A stretch of DNA of 64,000 nt from Micromonospora rhizosphaerae (GTDB lineage: Bacteria > Actinomycetota > Actinomycetes > Mycobacteriales > Micromonosporaceae), in the NCBI RefSeq assembly GCF_900091465.1, contig NZ_FMHV01000002.1, positions 4,216,001 through 4,280,000 on the forward strand. Direction: 5' to 3'. Below, piece after piece: positions 35,586-44,786 of this stretch. The position numbers and the translations under genes are program-made. Under the pieces are notes generated by a model that worked only from the letters and a program-made list of their open reading frames with translations, had not been told where the DNA came from and did no database searches. How positions within the stretch are numbered: the first letter of the stretch is position 1; every line of letters begins with the position of its first letter.

Positions 35586-38396
35586 ATGACGGGTCGTGAC
35601 ACCACCGGGGGTGGCGCCGGCAGCCGACTCGTCGGGCGCGAGGCCGACGTCGGGTTGCTTCGTGCGTTCGTCGACCGGGCCCTCTCCACCGGCGGTGCCC
35701 TCGTGCTGACGGGGGAAGCTGGGGTGGGCAAGACAGCGTTGCTGGAGTCGGCTTCCCAATACGCGACGGAAACCGGCGCGACAGTGTTGACTGCGGCCGG
35801 GGCGCAGTTCGAGGCCGATCTGAGCTACGCAGGGCTCAACCAGCTCCTGTACCCCCTGCTCGACGACATCGACCGGCTCGCCGCCACGCACCGTCGGGCC
35901 CTGACCGTCGCTCTGGGTCTGAGCGGCGGATCACCCCCGGGCCACCTGGCACTGTCGACAGCCGTGCTGGACCTGCTGCACCAAGCGGCCGGCGAGCGCG
36001 GACTGCTGATCATGGTCGACGATCTTCCCTGGTTCGACCGGGCGAGCTCGGTCACGCTCGGGTTCATCGCGCACCGGCTGGCCGCCAGCAGGATCGCATT
36101 CCTCGCTGCTCTCCGCTCCGGCGAGGAAGGATTCTTCGATCGGACCGGCATCGACGAGTACGAGGTTGATCCACTGGACAACGCAGCATCAGCCGCCCTG
36201 CTGACGGATCGGTTCCCCACGCTGGCGGCACCCGTTCGGCAACGCCTGGTAGCGGAAGCTCAGGGAAATCCGCTGGCCCTGCTGGAGCTACCGGCATCGC
36301 TCACCGGCCCGCAGCGCACCGCGCAGACTCGGCTGCCGGCGCTACTGCCGTTGAGCCGGCGGCTCCAGAACATGTTCGCCGCCAGGATCGCGGGCCTGCC
36401 AGCGCCGACCCGCCGCCTGCTGCTGGCCGCCGTGCTCGATGGGACAGGAGACCTCGACGTACTGCGCAGCATCCCTGTCGGGCACCTATCGACGAATCTC
36501 GCGGCGGCCGAACGGGCTCAGCTGGTGCGACTGGACCGCGATGAGGATCGACTGCTGTTCCGCCATCCGCTGACGCGGTCCGCTGTTGTCCAACTCTCCA
36601 CAAGCGAGGAGCGCCGAGAGACGCACCGGTGGCTGGCAGAGCACTACCAGGACCAACCCGACCGGCGGGCATGGCATCTGCTGGATGCTGCGGTGACGCC
36701 GGACCCGGAGGTCGCTTCCATCCTGGAGGGAGTCGCAGACGCCACCCTCCAGCGTGGCGATGCGGTAGGGGCGGTCACCGCCATGCTGCACGCCGTCGAA
36801 GTAAGTCCTCGCGGTCGCGAGCGGAGCCGCCGGACGGCCGAGGCCGCGTATCTCGCGGCGAACATCACCGGGGACCTGCGCCGCGTTACCCAACTGCTCG
36901 ACGAGATTCGCCGAACCGACCCGGGGCGTGCGAATTCCATGGCCGCAGCAGTCGCGGCCTCGTCGCTCCTGCTGAACGGTGACGGTGACGTCGACACGGC
37001 GCACCGGTTGCTCGTCAGCGCCTTGGAGATGCAGAGCGACATAGATCTGGCTGAGGAGAAGAACCTCGTCGAGGCGTTGCACACGCTTCTCCTGGTCTGC
37101 CTGTTTGGCGGCCGGCCGGAGTTGTACGCGCCCTTCGACGCCGTGCTCAGCGAACTCGGCTCCCGGACCCCCGAGCTCCTCTGGGTCACCAGAAGGACCG
37201 TCGCCGACCCGGCTCGTACCGCACGAGAAGCCCTTGACCGGCTCGACGCCATGCTGCCCGGTCTGGAGAGCGAGGCGAACCCGAGCCGGATCGTCCGGCT
37301 CGGCATTGCCTGCGCCTACGTCGACCGGCTGGCCTCATGCCGCGCCGCATTGTGGCGAGTGGTGGAAGGCGGACGTGCCGGCGGTGCGGTTGCCTCGGCG
37401 ATCGAGGCATTGTTCCTGCTCGGCAACGACGGCTTCTTCACGGGGGAGTGGGACCGGACCCTTGCCGCGATCGAGGAAGGCCTCAAACTGTGTGACGACC
37501 ACGGATATCGAGTGCTGACCTGGCCCGGGGTTTTCCTGCGAGGGCTCATCCACGCTGCTCGGGGGCGGACGGACGTAGCGTCGTCGCAGGCCGACGAGAT
37601 GACCGGATGGGCCACCCCCAGGGGCGTCGCCCTGGTGCAGTGCTATGCCGCTCACGTGCGGGCGTTGGCGGCGTTCGGTGAAGGGGACGTCGAGGCCGCA
37701 TACCAGTACACGGCTGCGGTCAGCCCCGCAGGAGTCCTGGCCTCCCACAACCCCCACGCGATGTGGCTCGTGCTGGACCTGACCGAGGCTGCTGCCCGGA
37801 CGAACCGGCACCGGGAGGCCGCAGCGCACGCCGCTGCGGCACGGCAGGCGGGGATCGCTGCCATCTCTCCACGTCTGGCGTTGCTCGTGGCCGCCGCCGC
37901 GGCTGTCGCCGCTCCCGCGGGGAGGGACGTCGAGCTGTTCGAGGAGGCGCTCTCGGTGCCGGGTACGCAGCGCTGGCCGTTCGACCTGGCCCGGGTCCAC
38001 CTGATCTACGGGGAACGTCTCCGTCGCACCAAGGCCACCACAGAAGGTCGACGGCATCTCACCCAGGCGCTCGAGACCTTCCAACGGCTTGGGGCGGAGC
38101 CGTGGGTCGAGCGCGCCAGCGCCGAGCTGCGAGCAACGGGCCTGGCCATCCCTACAGGCGTCGCCCCACAACTCGCAGTGCTGACTCCCCAGCAACAGCA
38201 GATCGCCATGCTCGCGGCGCAGGGCATGACGAACAAACAGATCGGCGCCCGGCTCGCTCTCTCCCCTCGCACCGTAGCCACCCATCTGTACCAGCTGTTC
38301 CCCAAGCTGGGCGTCACTTCTCGCGCCGGTCTGCGGGACGCCCTCACCGAACAGTCGGCGAAAGAGATCGGCGAACCACCGCGGAAGGACGAATAG
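35586..38396 (+). CDS. Large ATP-binding LuxR (LAL) transcriptional regulator 2
   Basis: The 936-residue product mirrors the gene before it: Walker A GEAGVGKTALLES, Walker B LLIMVDDLPWFDR, the middle repeats (LLQRGD-like TLQRGDAVGAVTAMLHAVEV, HGYRVLTWPGVFLRGLIHAA) and the C-terminal LTPQQQQIAMLAAQGMTNKQ, LSPRTVATHLYQLFPKLGVT. The ATG at 35586 follows AGGGAAGG at good spacing; a GTG at 35568 is possible. Two tandem paralogs separated by about 80 bases point to a local duplication with later divergence. Two alpha/beta hydrolase genes follow and may be targets. Confidence 0.92.
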   Translation: MTGRDTTGGGAGSRLVGREADVGLLRAFVDRALSTGGALVLTGEAGVGKTALLESASQYATETGATVLTAAGAQFEADLSYAGLNQLLYPLLDDIDRLAATHRRALTVALGLSGGSPPGHLALSTAVLDLLHQAAGERGLLIMVDDLPWFDRASSVTLGFIAHRLAASRIAFLAALRSGEEGFFDRTGIDEYEVDPLDNAASAALLTDRFPTLAAPVRQRLVAEAQGNPLALLELPASLTGPQRTAQTRLPALLPLSRRLQNMFAARIAGLPAPTRRLLLAAVLDGTGDLDVLRSIPVGHLSTNLAAAERAQLVRLDRDEDRLLFRHPLTRSAVVQLSTSEERRETHRWLAEHYQDQPDRRAWHLLDAAVTPDPEVASILEGVADATLQRGDAVGAVTAMLHAVEVSPRGRERSRRTAEAAYLAANITGDLRRVTQLLDEIRRTDPGRANSMAAAVAASSLLLNGDGDVDTAHRLLVSALEMQSDIDLAEEKNLVEALHTLLLVCLFGGRPELYAPFDAVLSELGSRTPELLWVTRRTVADPARTAREALDRLDAMLPGLESEANPSRIVRLGIACAYVDRLASCRAALWRVVEGGRAGGAVASAIEALFLLGNDGFFTGEWDRTLAAIEEGLKLCDDHGYRVLTWPGVFLRGLIHAARGRTDVASSQADEMTGWATPRGVALVQCYAAHVRALAAFGEGDVEAAYQYTAAVSPAGVLASHNPHAMWLVLDLTEAAARTNRHREAAAHAAAARQAGIAAISPRLALLVAAAAAVAAPAGRDVELFEEALSVPGTQRWPFDLARVHLIYGERLRRTKATTEGRRHLTQALETFQRLGAEPWVERASAELRATGLAIPTGVAPQLAVLTPQQQQIAMLAAQGMTNKQIGARLALSPRTVATHLYQLFPKLGVTSRAGLRDALTEQSAKEIGEPPRKDE

Positions 38397-38640
38397 GCGG
38401 CCGGGCGCAGGGGGCCCGAAAGCTAGAACCGGTACCGAGTAGGGCCGCGAAGAGCAGGTATTCATGCCGTGCTCCTCGGGTGAGGGCCGTGCATGCGTAG
38501 GCATGCGGCCTGCGCGGGCAGGACAGGTGTCCGCCCAGGGCCTTCCCAGATGCAAGTCAAATGACTGAATCGGCCATCACCACGCCGCCCTAGTGTCGTA
38601 GCCGCGCCACACGGTGGCGCTCAGAGACAGGAGAATTACA

Positions 38641-39348
38641 ATGAGTGCAGATTCGATGGCCAAGAACGTCGTCCTGGTGCACGGTGGCTTCGTCGATGGG
38701 TCCGGCTGGCAGGGTGTGTACGACCAGCTCACCAAGGACGGCTTCAACGTCACCATCGTTCAGAACCCGACCGTCTCGCTCGAGGGGGACGTGGCCGCCA
38801 CCCGCTGGGTCCTGGACGGACAGGACGGTCCGGTGGTCCTCGTCGGCCATTCCTACGGGGGCGTGGTCATCAGCGAGGCCGGAAACCACCCCAACGTGGC
38901 CGCGCTGGTCTACATCGCGGCGTTCGCTCCCGACAAGGGGGAGTCGGTCCAGACCCTCATCGCCGACCCGCCGCCCGGCGCGCCGGTCCCGCCGATCCTG
39001 CCGCCCCGGGCCGGCCTCCTGCTGCTCGACCGGGAGAAGTTCGCCGAATCCTTCGCCGCCGACCTGCCCGCGCAGCAGGCCGCATTCATGGCTGACTCGC
39101 AGGTGCCGTGGGGCGTGGACGCCCTGAGCGGTCAGGTGACCGAGCCGGCCTGGCGTAGCAAGCCGTGCTGGTACCTGATCGCCACCGAGGACAGGATGAT
39201 CCCGCCGCCGGCGCAGCGGGCGATGAGCGAGCGTACGGGCGCGACGGTGGCGGAGGCTGCCGGAAGCCACTCGATCTATGTGTCCCAGCCCGCCGCGGTG
39301 GCGTCGCTGATCAAGGACGCGGCGAGCAGAGCGAACAGCGCGTCCTAG
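38641..39348 (+). CDS. Alpha/beta hydrolase, cytosolic paralog
   Basis: The 235-residue product has NVVLVHGGFVDGSGWQGVYD, nucleophile elbow LVGHSYGGVVISEAG (Ser71), Asp in LIATEDRMIPP and His in AAGSHSIYVSQP. It matches the small esterase-like hydrolases often found in actinobacteria and proteobacteria after stress regulators. CAGGAG precedes the ATG at 38641. It has no signal peptide, unlike its neighbour at 39586, with which it shares LVHGGF, GHSYGG, ALVYIAAF and FAADLP blocks; the pair arose by duplication. Confidence 0.88.
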   Translation: MSADSMAKNVVLVHGGFVDGSGWQGVYDQLTKDGFNVTIVQNPTVSLEGDVAATRWVLDGQDGPVVLVGHSYGGVVISEAGNHPNVAALVYIAAFAPDKGESVQTLIADPPPGAPVPPILPPRAGLLLLDREKFAESFAADLPAQQAAFMADSQVPWGVDALSGQVTEPAWRSKPCWYLIATEDRMIPPPAQRAMSERTGATVAEAAGSHSIYVSQPAAVASLIKDAASRANSAS

Positions 39349-39585
39349 CTCGACGCCCCTGGAGACCCTCGTCGCCTGCCGTCGGATCGACGGCCCCGCG
39401 GCCAGGTCTTCCGATGCCACCTCGGTACGTCCAGCCGGCTGACCAGCGGCTGCCGAGCCGGGGTGGATTCCTGCCGATTCTGATTCGGCCCGTTCCTCAT
39501 GCCTGACCAACTCGGCCGGTTCCCACCGGCCGGGGCGCCGCGCTGCGCCCTCGTGTCTCCACCCAGAAAGAGAGATAGACAGACA

Positions 39586-40431
39586 ATGGACCTTCGCCGT
39601 CTCCTGCGGCCTTCCGCCTGGCTTGCAACCGCCGGTGCAGCTGTCGCTGTGGCTGGTGTACTCGCCTCGACGGCTTCCGCCGCAACGATGCACCAGTTCG
39701 GCTGGGGAAATGACAAGCCCACGGTCGTGCTGGTGCACGGTGGCTTCGCCGACGCCACCAATAGCTGGGACAAGGTGGTGAAGCGGCTCCAGGACCAGGG
39801 CTACCCGGTCATGGCGCCGGCTAACCCCCTTCGCGGTCTTGCCACCGACTCCGCCTACCTCGCCAGTGTGCTGGACAGCATCGAGGGGCCGATCGTCCTG
39901 GTCGGCCACTCCTACGGCGGGGCCGTGATCACCAATGCGGCCGCCAACGACCCTGACGTCAAGGCGCTCGTGTACATCGCGGCCTTCGTGCCCGACAACG
40001 GCGAGACGCTCGGGGAACTGATTTCGAAGTACCCGGGCAGTGAGATCCAGGCTGCGCTCAACCACGTGCCGTACCCCAACCCGGACGGCTCGACCGGCAC
40101 GGACCTCTACATCAAGGCGGACAGGTTCCGTGACGTCTTCGCCGCCGACCTGCCGAAGTCGACCACCACGGTGATGTCCGCGACCCAGCGGCCGTTCAGC
40201 GCCCAGTCGTTCGCCGACCCGACGCAGGCGGCGGCGTGGCACACCATCCCGTCCTGGGGTCTGGTCGCCACCGCCGACAAGGCGATTCCGGCGGAGCTTG
40301 AGCGATTCGAGTACGAGCGGGCTGGTGCCCGCGAGGTGGTCGAGGTGAGCGGCGCATCGCACAGCGTCATGGCCAGCCAGCCCGGTGTGGTGACCGAGCT
40401 CATCGTCGAAGCGGCCAACGCCACCGACTGA
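39586..40431 (+). CDS. Secreted alpha/beta hydrolase, paralog of the preceding gene
   Basis: The 281-residue product starts with a signal peptide (RRLLRPSAWLATAGAAVAVA, cleavage near ASTASA-AT), then VVLVHGGFADATNSWDKVVK, LVGHSYGGAVITNAA (Ser109), Asp in LVATADKAIPA and His in VSGASHSVMASQP. It is the exported form of the hydrolase encoded at 38641. The likely site of action is the cell surface or medium; the substrate is unknown. GAAAGAGAG precedes the ATG. A strong hairpin follows the gene. Confidence 0.88.
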   Translation: MDLRRLLRPSAWLATAGAAVAVAGVLASTASAATMHQFGWGNDKPTVVLVHGGFADATNSWDKVVKRLQDQGYPVMAPANPLRGLATDSAYLASVLDSIEGPIVLVGHSYGGAVITNAAANDPDVKALVYIAAFVPDNGETLGELISKYPGSEIQAALNHVPYPNPDGSTGTDLYIKADRFRDVFAADLPKSTTTVMSATQRPFSAQSFADPTQAAAWHTIPSWGLVATADKAIPAELERFEYERAGAREVVEVSGASHSVMASQPGVVTELIVEAANATD

Positions 40432-40468
40432 CCCGGCGGCATATGCCAGATCAGGCACTGCGACAGGT

Positions 40469-40503
40469 GCGGTCGGCCCAAGGACATCCCTTGGGCTGAC
40501 CGC
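40469..40503 (+). terminator. 15-bp hairpin after the secreted hydrolase
   Basis: GCGGTCGGCCCAAGG pairs with CCTTGGGCTGACCGC around ACATC, with one G-T pair. It starts 38 bases after the stop and is followed by a C-rich run, not a T-run. Confidence 0.75.
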
Positions 40504-40544
40504 CCCCGCCGTCTGTTCACCGTCGGTGGTCGTTCACCGGCCGG

Positions 40545-40685
40545 CGCTACGTAGCCCGCCTCGCTGAGGTAGTCGCGCAGCTTGGCAAGCGACCAGCAGG
40601 AGAACGGCCGGCCGAGGAAACGGGGGTCGCTCCGGGCGATGACGCAGATCCAGTCGCGCGTCTGCTCATCGATCCGTCTCGGTGT
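40545..40685 (-). pseudogene. IS630-family transposase fragment
   Basis: Read leftward, this stretch gives PRRIDEQTRDWICVIARSDP, then RFLGRPFSCWSLAKLRDYLS and EAGYVA. PFSxWSLAKLRDYL is typical of the helix-turn-helix part of IS630-type transposases. No start, stop or catalytic domain accompanies it, so it is a relic. Confidence 0.7.
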
Positions 40686-40731
40686 GCCAGATAATCAGTC
40701 GCCGGCCGTCCAGCACGTCGCGCGTCGGCCG

Positions 40732-41079
40732 TCAGAGTTCGTACGCCTTGGCGTGGCGCGGCTCGTACAGGCCCAACTCCCCGCCGCCGGGTAGGCGGAG
40801 CACCGTCCTCAGGCCCCAGCCCTCATCGCTGACCGGCTGGGTGAACTCGACACCCTTGGCGGTCAGCTCGGCGACGGTCGCGGCAACGTCATCGCACATG
40901 AGGAACAGCTCGTGCGAGGCGGAGTCGGCGGGATGCACGGCGACCTCGGCCGGCGGCAGCTTGAAGATCAGCCATCCGCCCCCGGCGTCGACGTTCGGGT
41001 AACCCAGCACATCCCGGAAGAAGGCACGGTCCGCCTCGGCGTCCCGGCTGTAGATCACCACGTGTGCGCCATTGATCAC
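40732..41079 (-). CDS. VOC superfamily protein
   Basis: The 115-residue product reads VINGAHVVIYSRDAEADRAF, FRDVLGYPNVDAGGGWLIFK, SASHELFLMCDDVAATVAEL and RLPGGGELGLYEPRH, a two-module vicinal oxygen chelate fold with His and Glu ligand positions kept. The GTG at 41079 was chosen because the fold starts there; the longer frame upstream is basic and not family-like. It lies 64 bases downstream of the AidB-like gene on the same strand and may be in that operon. Confidence 0.82.
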   Translation of the reverse strand: MINGAHVVIYSRDAEADRAFFRDVLGYPNVDAGGGWLIFKLPPAEVAVHPADSASHELFLMCDDVAATVAELTAKGVEFTQPVSDEGWGLRTVLRLPGGGELGLYEPRHAKAYEL

Positions 41080-41143
41080 CGCATGACGATACCCAGACCG
41101 TACGGCGCTGCGGCGGCGGTCCGCGCAAGAGACCTGCTGCCGG

Positions 41144-42772
41144 TCAGCCCACCTTGGGTACGGCGCGGGAGATGATCGCGGCGAAGTCGACACCGGCCGG
41201 CAGGGTGCCGTACGCCTGCCCGTGGTCGCCGCCGAGCCGGGACGCGCAGAAGGCGTCGGCGACGGCGGGGTGGCCGTGCCGCACCAACAGCGAGCCCTGC
41301 AGGACCAGCGCGAGCCGTTCGACGACGCGGCGGGCCCGCAGTTCGAGGTCGCCGTGGTCGGACAGCTCGGACTGCACCTGGCGTAGGGCGGCGTCGAGCC
41401 GCGGGTCGGCGCCGGCAGCGGCGGTCGCCTCGGCCCGGAACGCCTCCATGACCTGGGGTTCCCTGGCGAGAGCGCGCAGTACGTCCAGCGCCGCGACGTT
41501 GCCGGACCCCTCCCAGATCGAGTTCAGTGGGGACTCGCGGAACAGCCGCGGCATGCCTGATTCCTCGACGTAGCCGTTGCCGCCCAGGCATTCGAGGGCC
41601 TCGGCGGCGTGCGCCGGCCAGCGCTTGCAGACCCAGTACTTGCCGATGGCGAGGGCGAGCCGCTTGAACGCCGTCTCGCTGTCGTCGCCGCGCGCGGACC
41701 GGTCGGTCGCTCCGGCGAGCCGCATCATGAGGACGGTGGCGGCCTCGGACTCGACCGCGAGGTCGGCGAGCACGTTGCGCATCAGCGGCTGGTCGACGAG
41801 GTACCGGCCGAAGGCCCGCCGATGGGCGGCGTGGTGGGCGGCGGTGAGCACGCCTTGGCGCATTCCGGCCGCTGCGCCGATGACGCAGTCGAGGCGGGTC
41901 AGGTTGACCATGTCGATGATGGTGCGCACGCCCTGGCCCTCGTCCCCGATGCGCCAGGCGACCGCGTGCTCGTACTCGACCTCCGCCGAGGCGTTGGACC
42001 GGTTGCCGAGCTTGTCCTTCAGGCGCATCAGCCGCATCGGGTTACGCGTGCCGTCCGGAAGGACGCGCGGGACGAGGAAGCAGGTGAGTCCGCCCGGTGC
42101 CTGGGCGAGGGTGAGGAAGATGTCGCACATCGGCGCCGAGGTGAACCACTTGTGCCCGAGGAGCCGGTAGGTGCCGTCCGGCTCGGGGTGGGCGGTGGTG
42201 GTGTTGGCGCGCACGTCCGAGCCGCCCTGCTTCTCCGTCATCGACATGCCGGCCAGCAGGCCCCGCTTGGTCAGCGGTGCCCGCAGCCCGAAGTCGTACG
42301 TCGCGGCGGTGAGCAGCGGCTCGTACTGTGCGGCCAGCTCCGGGTTGTGCCGTAGCGCCGGCACCGCCGCGTAGGTCATCGAGATCGGGCAGCCGTGGCC
42401 GGCGTCGGGGCGCCAGGTGTAGAACCTGGCCGCCCGGGCCACGTGTGCGCCCGGCCGGTCGTCCGCCCACGGCGCGGCGTGCAGGCCGTGCGTGACCGCG
42501 GTGCGCATCAGCTCGTGCCAGGCCGGGTGGAACTCCACCTCGTCGATCCGGTGGCCGTAGCGGTCGTGGGTGCGCAGCACCGGCGGGTGCTCGTTCGCCA
42601 GCCGCCCGTACTCCGCCGCCTGCTCGCTGCCGCCGATCCGGCCGAGCTCGTGCAGCTCGGCGGCGGCCCAGCCGGCGCCCTCCCGCTCGAGCCCGTCGAG
42701 CAGTGCCGGGTCGTCCGCCGCGTCATAGCCGGCCAGCGGGGGAACCTGGTTGAACACCTCGTGCGTCGTCAC
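41144..42772 (-). CDS. Acyl-CoA dehydrogenase family protein, AidB-like
   Basis: The 542-residue product has the length and order of E. coli AidB (541 residues): an N-terminal extension (VFNQVPPLAGYDAADDPALL), GHGCPISMTYAAVPALRHNP, the flavin region GMSMTEKQGGSDVRANTTTA and LGHKWFTSAPMCDIFLTLAQ, and the C-terminal CLGGNGYVEESGMPRLFRES, PLNSIWEGSGNVAALDVLRA. AidB binds FAD and DNA and belongs to the alkylation response. The GTG at 42772 overlaps the TetR stop in a GTGA, so the TetR protein likely controls it. Confidence 0.9.
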   Translation of the reverse strand: MTTHEVFNQVPPLAGYDAADDPALLDGLEREGAGWAAAELHELGRIGGSEQAAEYGRLANEHPPVLRTHDRYGHRIDEVEFHPAWHELMRTAVTHGLHAAPWADDRPGAHVARAARFYTWRPDAGHGCPISMTYAAVPALRHNPELAAQYEPLLTAATYDFGLRAPLTKRGLLAGMSMTEKQGGSDVRANTTTAHPEPDGTYRLLGHKWFTSAPMCDIFLTLAQAPGGLTCFLVPRVLPDGTRNPMRLMRLKDKLGNRSNASAEVEYEHAVAWRIGDEGQGVRTIIDMVNLTRLDCVIGAAAGMRQGVLTAAHHAAHRRAFGRYLVDQPLMRNVLADLAVESEAATVLMMRLAGATDRSARGDDSETAFKRLALAIGKYWVCKRWPAHAAEALECLGGNGYVEESGMPRLFRESPLNSIWEGSGNVAALDVLRALAREPQVMEAFRAEATAAAGADPRLDAALRQVQSELSDHGDLELRARRVVERLALVLQGSLLVRHGHPAVADAFCASRLGGDHGQAYGTLPAGVDFAAIISRAVPKVG

Positions 42773-43368
42773 GGCGATACTCCCAGCGCGCGGTGGATGA
42801 AGGTGATCAGGCCGGGGATGGTGTCCGGGCCGGCCATCCCGGCGGCCAGCGGACCGACCATGGCCTCGGCCAGGGCGCCGACCAGTGCGGTCGCGGTCAG
42901 CTCCGGGTCCTGTGGGGGTAGTTCGCCGCTCGCCACGCCCGCCGCGACGTACCCGGCGATCAGTTCGGCGTACGCGCGGCGGAAGACCAGCCGCTCGGCG
43001 TCGACCGCCGGGTCGACCGGCTCGGCGAGCAGGGCGTACGCCAATCGCGGCGACTGCAGCGCGCGGCCGGCGAACGTCTCGACGATGGCGGACAGCCGCT
43101 CGGCGGTGGTGCTCTCCAGCGCTGCGGCGCGCGCGACCGCGTCCACCTCGCGCTGCGAGGCGGTCCGGAACACCTCGGCGAACAGGTTGGCCTTGGTGGG
43201 GAAGTGGCGGTAGACGCTGCCGGTCGCCACGCCGGCCCGCTCGGCCACGGCGGCGACCGAGCAGCCGGCGTATCCGTGCTCGGCCATGATCTTCAGCGCG
43301 GCGGTGATGATCCGCTCCCGGGAGGCGCTCAGGCGGGCTCTCACCCGCTCGGTGCTCCGGTAGACCAC
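42769..43368 (-). CDS. TetR-family transcriptional regulator
   Basis: The 199-residue product has the TetR helix-turn-helix at the N-terminus: RERIITAALKIMAEHGYAGC, then SVAAVAERAGVATGSVYRHF and PTKANLFAEVF. The rest is a helical ligand-binding domain (YAELIAGYVAAGVASGELPP). It is first in a leftward operon with the AidB-like gene. A perfect palindrome lies two bases upstream of the GTG at 43368, so either the message is leaderless or the true start is a GTG a few codons later. Self-repression through that palindrome is the simple reading. Confidence 0.92.
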   Translation of the reverse strand: MVYRSTERVRARLSASRERIITAALKIMAEHGYAGCSVAAVAERAGVATGSVYRHFPTKANLFAEVFRTASQREVDAVARAAALESTTAERLSAIVETFAGRALQSPRLAYALLAEPVDPAVDAERLVFRRAYAELIAGYVAAGVASGELPPQDPELTATALVGALAEAMVGPLAAGMAGPDTIPGLITFIHRALGVSP

Positions 43369-43369
43369 G

Positions 43370-43397
43370 CAAGGATTGAACCACCATTCAATCCTTG
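43370..43397. promoter_or_regulatory. TetR operator: perfect 11-bp inverted repeat
   Basis: CAAGGATTGAA and TTCAATCCTTG flank CCACCA. The site lies against the TetR start and about 85 bases before the L,D-transpeptidase gene on the other strand. Confidence 0.75.
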
Positions 43398-43480
43398 GCT
43401 ACAAGGTGATGACCATCCCCCGGACGCCGGGCTCCCGCGGCGGGCCGTCAACAAGTACTCTCCCGGCGGAGAGGAACGCG

Positions 43481-44701
43481 ATGATCAGTCGTCGAAAGTT
43501 GATCGCCACCGGTGTGGGTGTCACGGCCGGTCTGGTGACCGCAGGTTGCAGCCGTGGACCGTCGTCCGGGGCTACGTGGTCGCACCCTGGTCTGGCCGCG
43601 GCCAGCGCCCCGCCGGAACAGGTGCAAGTGACCGTCACGCCGGCCGCCGATACCAAGAAGGTGTCGCCGCTCGAGCAGGTCGTCGTGGCGGTGGAGGGCG
43701 GCACGCTCAAGGATGTCTCGGTGGCCGCCGGGAGCAAGACCGTCGCCGGCGAGCTGGATGGAGACGGTCTGACCTGGCGTTCGACCGGCAAGCTGGCGTA
43801 CGGCAAGACCTACAGCGTGACGGTGTCGGCGGCCGACTCCGCCGGTGCGCTGACCCAGCACACCAGCAGCTTCAGCACGGTCAAGCCGTCCGGGGTCGCT
43901 TCCGTCACGTTCCAGGCCAACGCGCTGACCGCCCTGCGGGACGGTGGCACGTACGGGGTCGGTCTGCCGGTCATGGTGAACTTCAGCAAGCCGGTCAAGA
44001 ACCGCGCCGAGGCCGAGCAGGCGATGCTCGTGGAGACCACGCCGGCCGTCGAGGGACGGTGGCGCTGGATCGACAGCCGGAACGCGCACTGGCGGCCGGC
44101 GAAGTACTGGACCCCGGGCACGAAGATCTCGGTGAAGATCAACCTGTTCGGCCGTGATCTCGGCAAGGGCGTCTACGGCGGCGCCGACGCCAGCACGAAC
44201 TTCACCATCGGTCCGTCCCGCATCGCTATCGCCGACGCGAGCACCCACCGGATGAAGGTCTACATCGACGGCAGGATGGTGCGCGACATCCCGGTCAGCA
44301 TGGGCAAGGGCGGCACCGTCGTAGGCGCGGACGGCAAGATCGTCAGCTACTGGACGGCCTCCGGCCCGCACGTGGTGATGACCCGGGAACCCGCGCACCG
44401 GATGACCTCCGCCAGCTACGGGATCGTCGATCCCAAGGACCCCAACTACTACGACGAGGTCATCAAGCTCTGCGTGCGGATCTCGTACACGGGCGAGTTC
44501 GTCCACCTGGCCGACTGGAACATCGGGGCGCACGGCAGGGAGAACACCTCGCACGGCTGCATCAACGTCGGACCGGACCATGCCCGATGGTTCTACGACA
44601 CGTTCCGGCTCGGGGACGTGGTCGATGTGCGCAACACCCCGCGACGGATGGGACTCACCGACGGGGTGGGCGACTGGACCGTACCGTGGGACAAGTGGTG
44701 A
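43481..44701 (+). CDS. L,D-transpeptidase lipoprotein (YkuD domain)
   Basis: The 406-residue product has a lipoprotein signal (RRKLIATGVGVTAGLVTAGC, lipobox LVTAGC), two Ig-like segments (VTVTPAADTKKVSPLEQVVV; GVGLPVMVNFSKPVKNRAEA) and a YkuD catalytic domain with GEFVHLADWNIGAHGRENTS and HGCINVGPDHARWFY, the His-x(n)-SHGCxN motif whose Cys is the nucleophile. It makes 3-3 cross-links in peptidoglycan at the outer membrane face, as in mycobacterial LdtMt2-type enzymes. GAGAGGAA precedes the ATG at 43481. Confidence 0.93.
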   Translation: MISRRKLIATGVGVTAGLVTAGCSRGPSSGATWSHPGLAAASAPPEQVQVTVTPAADTKKVSPLEQVVVAVEGGTLKDVSVAAGSKTVAGELDGDGLTWRSTGKLAYGKTYSVTVSAADSAGALTQHTSSFSTVKPSGVASVTFQANALTALRDGGTYGVGLPVMVNFSKPVKNRAEAEQAMLVETTPAVEGRWRWIDSRNAHWRPAKYWTPGTKISVKINLFGRDLGKGVYGGADASTNFTIGPSRIAIADASTHRMKVYIDGRMVRDIPVSMGKGGTVVGADGKIVSYWTASGPHVVMTREPAHRMTSASYGIVDPKDPNYYDEVIKLCVRISYTGEFVHLADWNIGAHGRENTSHGCINVGPDHARWFYDTFRLGDVVDVRNTPRRMGLTDGVGDWTVPWDKW

Positions 44702-44786
44702 GCAACGGCCCCACGGCACGGCCCGCAAGCTGACGGACGCGCTGTCGGGGGGCGGCGCGGCTCATTCGCCGCCGGCAGCGCCGGCC

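Noticed and set aside
38590..40458. Long open frame (622 codons) on the minus strand
   Set aside because: It is antisense to both alpha/beta hydrolase genes, whose catalytic motifs and binding sites are clear.
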